Positions 24,801 to 39,800 of a DNA stretch of 64,000 nucleotides are shown piece after piece. The number at the start of each line of letters is the position of its first letter. Within the stretch, counting starts at the first letter, position 1. Source of the stretch: Rhyzopertha dominica (lineage: Eukaryota > Arthropoda > Insecta > Coleoptera > Bostrichidae); contig QCXZ01000137.1 of NCBI GenBank assembly GCA_025024175.1, forward strand, positions 18,786,001 to 18,850,000, in the 5' to 3' direction. The position numbers and the translations under genes are program-made. The notes under the pieces were generated by a model. That model searched no databases, was not told where the DNA came from, and saw nothing but the letters and a program-made list of their open reading frames with translations.

Positions 24801-27800
24801 GAATTGTTTAAGCGTTAGTTTAATAGCTTATTATGGTGCAAATTATGCCTACATACCCAACGCTGCACACAAAACCCCAAAATTTGGAATAACTTTGAAA
24901 GAGGCTAGAAAACAATACCCTGCGATGAGCCTAAATGGGTTTTCTACATCACGCACTAGCCTCATCGCAGGGTTTAGTTTTCTAGCCTCTCTCTCTTTAG
25001 TACGAACTTTGTACCTGATTTATTTAAAAAGTTACTCCAAATTTTGTGTGCAACGTGGGTATGTAGGAATAGTTTGTACCGTAATAAGCTACTAAACTAA
25101 CACTTAAACAATTTTGAACAACCCATGGCGATAACTAGTTTTTCTTGTTTTTCACTAAGAAGGAGTAAAAATTATGCAGACATGTCACAAATTGAAGAAG
25201 ACAAAAGTCGGCATTCAACTATGAAGCGATATTTATTATACGGGATAAGGCTAAAAAATATTCACAAAAATTAACTTTATTTGCAAAATATGATAATCTG
25301 CAAAATTTATTTTTTGACACCCACTATGCTTTTTTTTAAAGAGTTTAAAAAGACCTACAATTTGACATATAACTTAAGGTTGTACCTAAAAAAAATTAAT
25401 AAAATATGAGCTTGGGGAATTTTAGGTGGGGAACCCTGTATACAGATAAGACAAGTATTCTTTCAATTATCAAGATGTCATCATCATCTTCAGTGTGTGT
25501 AACAAAATATTTATTTTTCTGTCAACATTGAAATCAATCTGTTTTTATTTTTATTATTGGAAAGGAGCTTTTCTTAGCTTACAGTAGCAGCCATCTGCTT
25601 ATCAAAATAAATGTTAACACATGAAGCATATATGAAGAAACCCTTTATTTTATTTTATTTCCATAGTAGACAGATATCTGGATACCAGATAAACATGTGC
25701 CGTGCCTACTTGGGTACAAATTTTTGGTACACGATACCTGATAGTAGCCAAAAACCTGAGAACTATCCAATATCCATTAATATAAACGCCACAGTGAGAC
25801 ATCTGATATCCATGGTAACGCTGGCATATACCTATTCGCGTCACCTAGGACCTAGCTATGTCTACTATAAGAAGTACTACTGAGATTTACAATCTATGTT
25901 ATTTCAGTTATTCATTTATTATATAATAACAATATGTGTATTGTATGATTTGCAAGAAATATTTGATAGTTGTTAATCTGCATAGAAGTTATACATACTT
26001 GACTGAGAATATTTTATTAATTTCGATTAAATGATAAAGTCATTCTGTAATTCTGAGATTTTGATCTAACCCCGCATAAAAAAGTTTCTTACCAACTATT
26101 CCTCCATAGTGCACTTCAATTGGAACTCGAGTTGGTAGAGGTGGTGCTGGAGACTTGTCCGTACAAAGTTTAAGATACACACACACTTCCTGTGGATTCA
26201 TGTCTGCTACCAACATGTCTATAAGTTCATCTGCATATGTGCTAATGAAATCGTTGCATTCATCCTTGAGATTGTTTGGTAAATATGTGCACAGTTTGTC
26301 CAACGCTTCTTTAATATTTGCCTAAAAATGAACAAATTAAATATGGGGATTCCCATGCCATCAGGAGTTTAAATGTGTTTAATAAATTACTTTTTTCGAG
26401 AGATTTAGCAAAGTGAAATGAAAATATAATAAGTTTTTAAGGGCAGATCCTTACAAAAACTTTGAAGAAGACACCACATCTTTCAAATTTTTAATTACTG
26501 CTGATATTATTTTATAAAATAAACAATCGAACATCTTCCACTTGAGGATTTATTATCAGTAAGGAATAGGATACATTCGGCGATAGGATATTGGGAGAGC
26601 AATTCTTTTTGGTTTATGCTGGTAACAACTGACCTCTGTTTTCTTATCCTTCACCATGTCTTCCAGTTTACTGACGGCGAATAAACACAATGGACATTTA
26701 GAGTTGTCACCTTTCTCCTGCATGAATATTTCTACATCCTTTACTTCAGAAGAAGGACATGCTCTGATAAGAGGACATACAGTACTGGGGTCAATTTCCT
26801 GGGCCAAGATGGCAACAAGTGCATCTCCATAAGTGTTGACGAACTCGATACAGGTGTTGTTGATTGTGGTGGGAAGCTTGTAGCACGCTTCATCAACAAC
26901 TTTCTTGATTTCATCCTAAAAAAGGAAACTGTACATTACAACAAATGTAGACATTTTTTTAGAACCACAAAAATATAACAANATAGCATGAGGTAAACCC
27001 AACACACCTAGACCAATATACATCGTTGTCAACACAGTTTGTGGTGTTAAGTTTTAAATATAATCAAGTTTAGATATCTGTTTTTATATTTTATTGACAA
27101 AGATTTTGGCCATATCTTTTTCTAAGTAAAAAAATGGAGAAATAATAAATGTCTGACAAACTACAAAAACAATTGTGGCTATTTTCCGTAAGGTCTATAT
27201 TTTGCTGATTACTAATACAGCAACTGATAGTGAGACACTGGAAGCTGTGACTACACACGCAATTATGGGGTAGGGTGGCAACATTAATTTTGTGGTGCAT
27301 ATTCTTTTCAATAGTTTTCAATTTTATATTTTGTTTTTTTTAAATACATATCGGGATTCATTATGGCTTGGTCAGACTTACGATTTCATTAGTGGAAAAT
27401 AAGCCTGAAACAAAAGACTAGGCATCTGGAAATCACCATTTTAAATAGTTATTTTTTAAATTTTAGTTTTCGTTTAGGTTCAACAAAAACAAAGTATGCA
27501 TTGTTTTGATTCTGGTTTACACTCTGACAACACTAACTTTTTAAAAAGTTTTAGAGTTAAACCGAAAACACACAAAAGTCTGTTTTCGGTTCAACTCTAA
27601 AACTTGTTGGGTTTCTGTCTGGTTTTCAATTTGAATTCTCTTAGCAAATAGTGCCTTTGTTATCATTTGTATGATACCAACTTGTGCAGTGGCTAGTGCA
27701 CCAGATATCGAAGGAAAACAAAAGGATTCGTTTTACATCACAATGAAACATAAACTACTGGAGCACTCTCCAACCTGAAGATGGCTGAATTTATTTCAAC

Positions 27801-30800
27801 TAAGTTGTTATTTATCAAACAGATTGTAATTTTACGAAACGAGAATTTAAAAAACGGGCACAAAAATCATAGGAACAAATAAAAAGTTTAAACCCACATG
27901 TGCCTGTTTAGCATTAGAGTGATGCTGAATGTGCTGAAATTTATTTGCAGATTTATAGATAAAATGCAACTGATATTGAAAAAAAAAGTCACAAAGAGAT
28001 GGAACAGTGGTTCTCTGCTACAACGTTTTGTGTACAGGGGAGTTGCTGAAATATGTAAATACCAAGAGGAAAACACCTAGATACTTTTAGTTCTCTCAGC
28101 TCAGATAATCTATTCATAAACTTTACAGAATACTGCACTTCAGAAACAGGAAATATTACAGCATTTCTGCAATAATTAAAACTAAAAAATGGGAAGAAAA
28201 AATATATAAAACTGATCAGATTATAACCTATTTGGAAATTTGAAAAAGGATCTTTAAAAGGTGCAGTTTTGATTAATTTTGAAAACTAAAGGCAATTTTT
28301 TTGTGGTACAGAACTATTGCCAAAATGATGTAGTAAGTGGATATGATGTTAGGATATATTATAGTGAATCTATGTCATTACAAATACTCTTAGTGTGTAA
28401 TAATAATTCCCATGTTTATTGATAACTAAACAAGCAAAATAAGCAAATCTAAATAGAATGTTTGTGATAATCAACATCCTACCCTATATCACAACTAGCA
28501 ATTCATTTAGGGTAAAAAACATTAATGCAAATATTGTCAATATTAGAGGAACTTGTAAGCTTTACATAACATGTTTTGAAAGAAAAAAGATCATTAAAAC
28601 ACCATTTAATGTCATTTTTTAATAAAAATGCATTCATCATCATTTTCCTAAATTATCACAGTGCATAATATTATTGTGAAGTGCTTTTTATCCTACACGG
28701 ATTGTATACGGTGATTAATTTCATCAATAATAAGATACATAAAACATATTAGTGACTGGAGTAACAACTGAAATTCATGAAATCTATTTAAATTCCATCA
28801 ATTTCAGATTTAAAAGTAATATGACAGATGAAATTAAAAGATAAAAAAAGAATCAAAATTATTGGTCACAACAGTACTTAGAAAACATTAAAACACTGTT
28901 ATAAGAAAAATGTTCATCTTGTCAATCAATATTATTTTCATACCAAGTGTAGCATAACTTACTATGCTGTTACTGATTAAGAATATTTCAAAACCTTGAT
29001 CACACTTTTTTGCAGTTAGGTAGTCAACTTTTTAAGGTTTTAAAATGTTTCGTTTCCTAATCACGTAACAGGTGTGAATAAGTGAAATAATAAACCATCT
29101 CGATAGATATATGGAAAGCAAAGGACACCTTAAATGTCAATGTAGAGTGTATTCTCTTCACAATTTACACCAATGATTTCCCCTTAAAACCAAATATAGC
29201 AAATTGCACATGCATATGTGCTAATTATGTTGGCATTTTATTTCTTGCATTTTGATTAGGTTGACTAACAAATAATTAAGAACTCAAACAACAGAAGCTT
29301 ATCAACTAACAAAAATTTTATCTATTTTGCATGACAAGCTGTTTGAATTTCAGTATGAATAACAGGAACAGTGATATAAATAATAATCAAGCCTTTATAG
29401 AAAAAAATCAAGTATTAAATTAAAGATAATGGTTTTTGTTTCAACCACAGATCCAAGCATGATATTGAGAACTGAAGAAATGTTAGATTATTCAAAGGCT
29501 TGCCTTTTGCTTTAAAAACAAAAATGGGAATGGTACAGTTCAACTCACAACAAAAAAGTAAGTCAGTAATGTACATTGCAATTATGATTACCATTAAAAT
29601 TACTTAATTAACTCAATAGGTAGAAACTAAAAAAGTAATGACATGGTTGAAACATCACAAACAGTATCATTCTGAAACTGTATATTTTGTTTATGGGGGA
29701 TTACAATAAAAAATTTAATATTTACCTCCGTCGATGGGTTAGTTATGGCTTGCTGTACATAGTGCAAGAAGTATTCACAGAATGTGCACAACTGCGAGTC
29801 GTACATTATCTGCACATGTGGGGGCATAATCCTTTCAATTGGTAGCTGAGCCAGTTCTGGAGTTTCCAATATTTTAACAGATGATCCTTCCATTGCCATG
29901 TTAACACGACCAGCAGGAGTTATTTCCAATGCCTTCTCGGCTGTTTCGGTTGGCAGAAGTGGAGCAAATATAACATCCTAAAATTATCATAACTTGTAAT
30001 TTAGGCAATGAATGAATTTATCGATTAGGTTGTACCTCAACATTTTTTTGCGGACAAATTCCAACCATTTCGCACACAGTCGTGCTGTTCAGTTCAGAGA
30101 GTAAGAAGCTATAGATGACACCGTAATATTCCTGGACAATGCTAAGGCACTCGTCTTTGAAATTTCTCGTTTGATTGCACAGTCCTTCAAGGACACGCTT
30201 AAATTCAAGTTCGGTGGTGTTGGCTATTAAAAGGTCACGCAAGTGATTGACCAGCTGTTCACAAAGTTCACAAGGTAAATCATCCTTTGAATTGCTGCAA
30301 TATAATTAACTGATTAGAATCATGTTATACTAATTTGTTTGTTTGTTGTTTAAGTGGAATTAAACAGAAAAAACCTAAATTATGTCCAGAATGTAAATGT
30401 TAATTAGTATTCTATAAAACAACCACATATAATAATCGTGTTTTAATCAGCACAGGACACAAATTTAAGTACCAATTATGAGAATTCAACAACCATTATT
30501 AAACACTAGGAATAGCTCAAAATAATGTTTCGACAATTATTTAGCATACTAGAATGATTGTTCAGAGAAAGAACAAAGTTCTTTCCAATAAACACTTTTC
30601 CATAAATATTCAATATAGGTATAGCATGAAATCCTTCATACAGAAAATACTTACGTCACTTGGACATATCCAATGTGGGAAATTGGAGTAATTTCCACAT
30701 TAGCATGTCTATGGAATTGCGCAGTGCACTCTCCCGCTAAAAGACATACATCCGTTGGATTCAAATTCTCTTGCAAGTGGTTATAAATATCTGTGAAATA

Positions 30801-33800
30801 TGTGATAACTATGTTGCTGCACGCGTCTGATAAACTTCCAACTTGTCTGCAAACCTGGAAAAACAAATATGGATCTCTAGAAAANCAACTTAAAAGAAAA
30901 ATACACAGTTAAATTCCAATTTGTATAATAAGAAAAATCTGGTTTGAATTAATATAACTTCTCTTAGTAACAGTTAACAGTAAATCCTTGTAATGGTTTA
31001 AATAAATTTATCTTTACAGGGCAAGGCACCGAGTTCTGTGATAAGCAGTTAATTTATAGGAAACTGTGTATCATACTCATGAATCATATTTGCAAGGAAC
31101 ATTAACTTTTTCATGGTACGGTATAAAAAGAGCAATAGTCAATTGATGTTTATCAAAAAACAATAAAATTTATAATCCCAAAATCCTGCTATATGATAAT
31201 ACAATCATTATCAGAAACAAATTGCTGATATCTCAAGTTTACTATTTTGTATACACATTGATAAAAAACAAAAATGAATCATGAAGTACTACTTTCATTT
31301 TACTGTTGCCGAGAAAAACCTACCCTCAAGAATCCTTGCAAGACATCATCCCTGCTCATGCTATCAAATTTCTTTTCTACCAAACCAACAACAGTATGGC
31401 AACCCTGGCAGGTATTTGGCGCCTTCGGTGTGGAAGCTGTATTTTCCTGATTGCTTTCAGCTAATAATTTCAGTACATGTTCATTGTTACAAAGACCAGC
31501 AACAGAACAAACTACTTGTGGGTTCATTTCAGATGCCAATGTGTCGATAAGTTCGGGAATATAATTGTCCGCAATCTTGTCACATTCTGTCACAATCGGT
31601 TTGAGGTGAAGCAGAGCACAGGATCCTTCAAATACCTCTTTGATAAGTTCCTAAAAAAATGAGTGTATATTTTGATGCAAAAAATCACTTCAAAACTTAT
31701 TTTATAGCACAGGCTTAATATAGCAGGCTGTTAGTTACCTGGGTTTCATTGCTTTCCAGCTGGTCTCTAGCCTGCTTGACCATGTCCAAGCAAGTCTGGC
31801 AGACACTGCTGGTGTCTGGTGGTAGTTGTTTGTGTATCCATACTGTTTGAATACAGTGTTTTACTGCATGGCAATCTGCAGCTGCACTATAAGTAAATCA
31901 AAAGTATAAATGTTATAATTATTGTCATTTTATAGATAACACAATAAAATAAAATCGATAATATAATATTCTAGACCTAATATGATCAAAGAGCACTGTA
32001 ATGGTAATATAACATTTATGATGGAGATGGTTGCAGACTACATAGACCTAGTAGAACTGATTTACATAATTTATGAAACGAATTCAACAACCTGAGAACA
32101 CACATTAGACAAAAAAGGGAAATACATTTTAAGTAAAAGCTTCAAATATCTATTACATATGTTACGATTAAAGAAAATTACATGACTACTTTATAGTAAC
32201 CGAGTAATTATGTGAGATAAACCTCAAGTGCCTATTTAAGCTTTTCAGTTAATAGTGACAAAAAAAATAGACAAACTCTTAAAATTATACTACCGAATGT
32301 TCATTCATCTAAATAATAATACGCTGATACTGATTAGTGTTTTGAAAAAAACATCCGCTTCTCTTAAATTTGCTTAATAATATGCTATCTAATTTGTATA
32401 GAATTATTTCAGTTCTAATATGTCTGTCTTTCATACTAATTAGTTGATACAAATTTAACACCAAAATTTTATATGACTTTAGCAAAGCCTACCATGAAGT
32501 AAACCAAAAGTTAGACTAAGATCGAAACCTATTTACTAACTAGTATTCCAAATTGCTCCTCTAATTTATATTATAACTTAAATTCTAACTAAAATCCACT
32601 TTGTCAATTAAATGGTAAAGCACTTTTGGCTAACTAATAGCCATTGTCAGTACCAGAACAATAAACAAATAAGGGGAACTTTTGTAAATAATTTTGATTT
32701 TGTCAAATAAATTAGAACTGGACAATTGAAATTACAAAAATCATTTAGAATAGTAAAACTTAATTCACTAATAATTTTATAATTCTCAAAAATTTCCAAA
32801 TAATTTAATTTTGATAATTTATTGCACAAATATAATAATTTTAAAATGTCTAACATGTCAGTGTGTTAATTTAACAAAAAATGGATAGCTAACGAAGAAT
32901 TTGTTGTTACAGTATCTGTAGTTATATACTTTTCCAATTGTTTTAAATGTTTGTCCAACATAAATTAAATTGCAAGGAATACCATAAATGCCTAAATGAT
33001 CTAAAACTGAAATTTGGTCTCAGCTAGTCTATCTAAATTATTTTCTTCTCATTGAGTAAAATATTGCTTTTTCTACCACATACAGTGTGTTTTCCGGTTT
33101 TGTCCGTGATAAAGACCAAATTGCAGTTTTAAATCGTTCAGGTTCTACAGTTTTTAATGCACTTATTGCAATTCAGTTTATGTTGGACAAACAGATAGAC
33201 CTTTTTAAATTAGAGATGAGAAACATTTAAAACAATATGAAAGTATAAAAATACTGTAACAATACATTCACTGTAACAAAAGACAATTTAAATTCATGCA
33301 TTTGTGCAATAAATCATCACAATTAAATCTGGAAACTTTGGAAAATAAAATTGTTAAAGAAAAAAAATTTGCTGTTCTAAATGTTTCTTCTAATTTCAAT
33401 TATTTATTTGATCTAAATTGATATTATGTTGCATGTAGGTTGCTTTTTGATTTGAGGTCAAATTTGCTTGTTTCTATATTTCTCAAAAGTCAAAATAATT
33501 GTAAAAGTTGTTCTGGTACTGACTATGACTATTAGTCAGCGCTTTAACATTTAATTAATAAAGTGGATTTAACTTGCAGTGTAATTTTAAAGAAGACATA
33601 AGTTATGTATTACTTTTCTCAGAAATGTTTGTAACTCTAAATTCAACTGCATTATAACACCACTGGATGACATTTATGCCGTGGATGTTACTTATCACAC
33701 CAAGGCAATGTGATAATAAACTCAATATATGTTGCTACTACTAAGAGACGCTGGTATTTCTAAAGAGGTCGCGTAATATTTCATAAAATAAAATAATAAA

Positions 33801-36800
33801 ATCTTTCTGTTTATGTTTATAATTACTAAAATGTTCCAAACTGAAGATGTTCTAAATAATTTCCCCAAATGTTTCAGCATATTATTTTCATAAACTATAC
33901 CACTCATTCTGCTTTACAAAATACTCATGTAAAAATGAAAAATATTGTTACAAGTAAATAGTGGAATAGGTAGGAATGCCTACCCTCCAAAATTCCTGAA
34001 AGATGTAGATAGTTTTTCCAAATTTTTCGAGAATTTTGAAAACATTCTTGAACTGCGGTAATACTCGTACCTACATACATAAAATACGCTGATAGTACAA
34101 ATATAGTCTGGTTTAAAAGTATTGTGGACTAAAGCAATTACAGCAATTTAGGATTAATTGTATCCAGGTGTTCATTGTGTAAATAAAGAAGGTAATTTTT
34201 TTCTAACCTGGTACTCACAAAAATATGTAGTATACAAAGTACTGACTACAACACATGTTTCCACTACAAAGATAACACAGACTAATGTTTTAATACTGAA
34301 TATGAGACAAAGTAAGCATTTGAGTAACTATATAAATACCAAATATGTTTGTCAAAAAAGATTAATATATTCATGGTGAAACCAACCCTAAAAAATGATT
34401 ACTTATCTAATAAGAAACAATTAGCCTTTTGTATGTATTGCTTTATGGAAGCTGTGCAGAAATTCTAGCAGAGTTAAAACCACTTTAACGTAAATAAAAT
34501 GATAGGATAGTAGTTGCAAAATCAAGTAAAACCAAATCTGTGTAGGTTTCTGCTAATAGGTTCCAGCAATGAGTTACATGTTGAAATTTACTTAAGAATG
34601 CTTTGAAAACAATGTATTTGAATGCTAAGAAATTTATGGTGCACATTAATAGGTACACAATTATATCTGTGAACTTGGCTATATACAAAATGTTTTCATT
34701 TATATTCAAGTACTGCGCAGATCCCTATCTTGGATCAATGAATTAAAAATAAAGTGATTTATAAAATTAATAATTTCCAATGTTCTGATTATAAATTAGA
34801 TACATTTGATAGCATATTTCTGTCAAATTAGATTTTAAGCCTAAAAAACATAAACATATGGTCCTTATTCATTATTCCCGAATTTTTCTGTAGTACTCAA
34901 ATTTAAATGAGATTACTGATGTAGTTATCTTTATATAATACACTCTACATATGGGTAAGAAATTAAAAATTAAAACATAAAGTAAAATACTGTGAAAAAA
35001 ATTGTTAAAACATCTTTACACGACCTTTTAATTCTTAAAACACCAGTTAAATTAGGAAAGTATTACTGTTACCTGATAAATCTATCTTAATGCAAAAAAC
35101 AAATGAGTGTGAATGAGATTTCAGCATATTCTGCATGGTTATTTGCCAAAATTAATAAATAAAAACTAAGTTTAAAGAACCAGCACTTTACCTAGAGCTT
35201 ACAAAATTTTGGTACATTCAAAATGTACAGTTTCTAATAAATAAGGATGAAACCTTAAAAGGCAAGAATGGTTTACCATTAATCTTTGAGACGTTACATC
35301 TTCATTTAATTTCAATTTCAATATTTCAGTGATGGACAAGTTCGGTCTGTATAGTCTAAATGTGATAATGTCTGTATTTTTATAAGCAGTTTAAATCATT
35401 TTCATGTCAAAATGGTTATAGTTGAGTTAAAAAGAAGACTATTGGACTCAATATGCATTATTCTTCTATTTTGAAAACAGCAAAATATGTTTAATAAAAT
35501 GTTTGCAAATTATTTTTTTTGGTCTAGCAATCAGGAAACCTATTTTTTATACAGATTTTCACCTGAACATAGAGAGTACTAATTAGACTAGCTTTTCCAA
35601 AAGTTTTATATATGTAATTATGAATATGTTCTATGTATAAATAGAAAAGTTTTTTGTTAAAAGTTAAGACTCGTATCAATACTAATAAAACATATTTTGA
35701 AATTTGCTTTAAGTTACTTTGTTTTTTAAAGTTGATGCAATAAAGTAATTAAATTAGCACTACTAGTTAGGACTTCACCATTTCTAAGGATAGCATTGGC
35801 TTGAAAGAGAAAAATGTTACTCAGAATGTGTTGTAATGCATCGATAAGACTAAATGTGGTCTCAAAAATGGGTGAGTTGTTCGACATTTAACATCACCTT
35901 TTTAATGCAGACTAGCAATAGTCATTAAAAAAGGCAAAGTCACAAGAAACTGACATAACTAAGGCCTTCTTTGCTATGGTCCCAAGGAACAAATTTTCAA
36001 TGTAAATAAAATGGCTGCCTGTACAAAAAGTTTAGGAAAGGCACCATTTCACTTTGGACTATTCCCCTTGAATCAGAATTTCAGGTATAATACTATTATA
36101 TGCCACCATACGTGCTCCGTTTTTCCCTGAAAGATATTTAGCCGTTTTATTTTTGGTTCACAATAGATCGCCGACCTAAACGCTGTATATATGCCGACAG
36201 TCAACAACAACTTAAATATAGATAAAAGACGCAGTCTACCCAACAACAAATGAAATTACTGCGTCCCAAGCAAGACCTTTAAGGCTTCCTATTTTCAGTG
36301 ATCAACGAAAGATTCCTTAGGTTTGGCATTTGTTTTCCATGTCACTATTACATATTACCCTGGTTCTGGTGAGAGAAATGCAAGTGTACCTATATCGTAT
36401 CTTTCAAATTACTATCAAAAATCCTTAAACAAAGTTCGATGATAAAATCTTACAATTCTTAATATAATAAGATCGTCTTTACTCTTCCACTTTAAGATAT
36501 CCTAATCACGCTTGTCTCTTAAAGAATTACATGCAAATAACTATATTAACCGTGTAAAGCCTTGTGTTTTCACTTTATGGACAAAACGCTTGTAATGTTA
36601 GTTAACGAGTCATATGAGTAATCTGGGCCATAAAACCATAAAATCTGGCCATTCACGCCGCTTTTAAACCTTTAACAGGATGCGGGTTCTCGATTGATCA
36701 GAACCTTGGAAATCAGGAAGTGCCCCCTGCTTACATGCATTGTTCCTTCAAACTTTTGATTTACGAGTAGCTCCTTCAAAAGGGACGACTTTTCTCACCA

Positions 36801-39800
36801 GTAAATCAGCGCCTCACCGCAGACTAGTAATTACAAGTGTCAGAATCTGTTTGTTTAGCATGCAAATTAAGATCATATCGCGTATGTGCATCCTATATTG
36901 TAATTATCAGCTGCTTTGTGGCCGTAAATAATTCCACAAATATCGCGGAGGCCGTGCCAAAGACGCAGTTGGAACGGATTCGGGAGGTTGAGAGGTCACA
37001 CGAGTTAATTAGCATTAATCTCGAGTCGTCAATCTGAATCTCTACTGGTGGAGATTTTTCGCGCACAAAAATACACTCCCGATATTGAATTAAATTTCAT
37101 TTAATTTCCCATTTATTATCAACTTTATTATTTGCAGTTGTACTGCATTTTCTTTTAGTTTTTGCACTATCAATATCCAAACGACTTTTGCAATACATGT
37201 TTGTCATATTAAACTAAAAAAAAATACACTTGCGTCATTACATGGATACTGCGGTTTCACAAGGAAGATTCAAACATAATGATTGTTTTTTTTTACGATG
37301 GAACAGTTCAGAAGTCAACAAGGATTGATATTGAGCTTCTGTTTTATTTATATTTATGGAAAAGCAAAATGAACATGAACAAAAATCTGCAGTATACGAT
37401 ATTTGTGAAACATGTATTCTTCTACTGATAAACTACATAAATCCACTGAAACAGGCACAACCTTTTTAAAAACCAAACCAATCGCTTATTGTCAGAAGCA
37501 ATAGTCATAAAATCGTGCATTGTGACGTCACGTTTATACGGCGTTTTACATAACCTACACATGGTTAGTCAAAAGTATGGAGGCTTATTTCAGTAAATAT
37601 GGACTTTGCAGCAAAATGGCATTAACACAAGTTTCTTTTTGCTTATTATTCTTCATTTCTTATCCTACTTATTGTTTTTGTAACTTGTTTGTTTCTTTAA
37701 TGCCAAACAATCGAATTTTTACGAACTCGTATTGCTGTTGATATGACCTGGTGATTATTGTGTATGGTTTGATAACAACCTTTTTGTGTTTCCAAATAAA
37801 CCACACAAAGCTTTATCACAGCAGGTTCTGCAGGAGTCAATACTGGATTTTATGAAGTCTATGATAATTCTAATGCTCGTAATATTTTATTCACCCAAAC
37901 AAATCGTTATATAAAATTAAATGTTTAAACTGACCTCCTGCAGCTTGACAACAACTTATTCTATCACAGAAAAGCGCAACGAATTTTGCAGCCAGTTAGT
38001 CGCTATTTCTTCAATTTCGTGTCGATTCCGGCTTCCAGGTCTTGCAAAAATCGCAGTTTTTCTTTGTACACCGGGCCTTTTAAATGTTTTATATATATTT
38101 TAACTAATTTGCACATGTAGATGTTACTAAATTAACCTTTTTATCATCAAATGAATAAAAAACATGTTTTGATGATGCTTTATGTCTTTTACTCCGAAAC
38201 AGTATTTGTCACATAAATTTTGTTATCACACCAAACACAATAAACACCAGGTCATTTCAAGGATAATAAAGCAATAGACATTCGCAAAAAAATCTGTTAA
38301 GAAAATTTACAGAAATAAACCGGNTATTCCATACTTTTGATTAACCCTGTACAAATAAGTTAGTATAAAGTAATAAGACTGTCATTAATTATTATATTTA
38401 TGAATTTATTAAGTAATGTTCAGTTAAAAACTATCTAAAATTAAGCATTTTAGATCAGCATCGAAAACTGATAGTAGGTATACAATCGTATAGCCTTCCA
38501 CTTCTGACAGTTATTGAACCTTGCTTTAACTTTTTTTTAGGATCAGCCTTTTTGCATTTATTTTACAATATTATGGGTTTTTATCACATTTTGAAAAATT
38601 AGAACTGAAAACACCATTGTCAGAATTGACGCATATGCTAAATGACGTCACACGACTACGCCACCGCAACAGGCTGCTTTACGCGGGAATTTCTCCGTTT
38701 TAAAAACGCATCAATAAAATGACCAAAGTACGTGATCGTGATACACACTAATGCAATCAAAGGAATTGGTAATATGATCTTCCAATGTAGATAACCCGTT
38801 TAAATAGGCGAATTTATTTTATATTAAGTACGTTAACAATTGCGACCCATTCGACCTATTTTAAAGACAGACATAGAAATTGCTTAGGATTAACAGGTTT
38901 GTTAATTTTAAAACCTTATCCACTGAAAACTAAAAATAAATATAAGTACGTAAGGTACAAGGTCAAGGCTATGTAGGAATACCAGTTCGTATTTGTTTTC
39001 CATAGGAAATCTATATTACGTAAGTGTATATGCTGTAGCGGTACTAAGAGAACCTTTTACTGAAACAACTAGAATCAACTGTTAACGTTCTATTTGCAAA
39101 ATGAAATGCAAAAATGGTATCAGTCAGAAATGCCTTACTTTTACCGAGGTTCGTATAAAAATATTCCTCTACACTGGATATAGGTATTTAATTAAATAAA
39201 GTACAATGGATTATTTCGGTGAAGAGATATTTTAAAACTTACGTTAAATTTTGACACCAGTAGGATGGTCCCCAAGTACATTCTTTAGCACCTAGCAATC
39301 GACTGCCGGCAACAGCTGGTGATGGAGTAGGTGAAGCTGAAAGAATACAGTATAACAGGTAATGAACAATTGGCTACAAATTATTATATTATACAATAAT
39401 GGACACTTAATAATATGTACTTATTCATATAGCAATAGATAAAAAATAATAAATTATTTTTTTCCGATTGCTAGAGATCATGGAATTATTGGCTAATATT
39501 GACTTATTCAATTTTCAGGAATCTGATTAATCCATCTTAAGTTTAATAGATACATTATTTTAAATTGAAATTGATCCGTTTTTGATGGTATTGTAGTATC
39601 TGTAAATGTGTTTTACAGATTAAACTAAATTCATCGATGGTTAGAAATTTATATAATAATGAGATTATAAAATAAATAATGAACGAAATATAAAGTAAAA
39701 CAGCTATATATGCTGGAAATATTTCCGTTATATGTAAAAAAAAATGCTTGCAAAAGGAGTACATAAGTTTAGAAGCCCTAGATGGTATCTTCTATTTAAA

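Noticed and set aside
31281..31550. 89-codon + strand frame
   Set aside because: It is the antisense shadow of a prosaposin exon with proven phase and domain.
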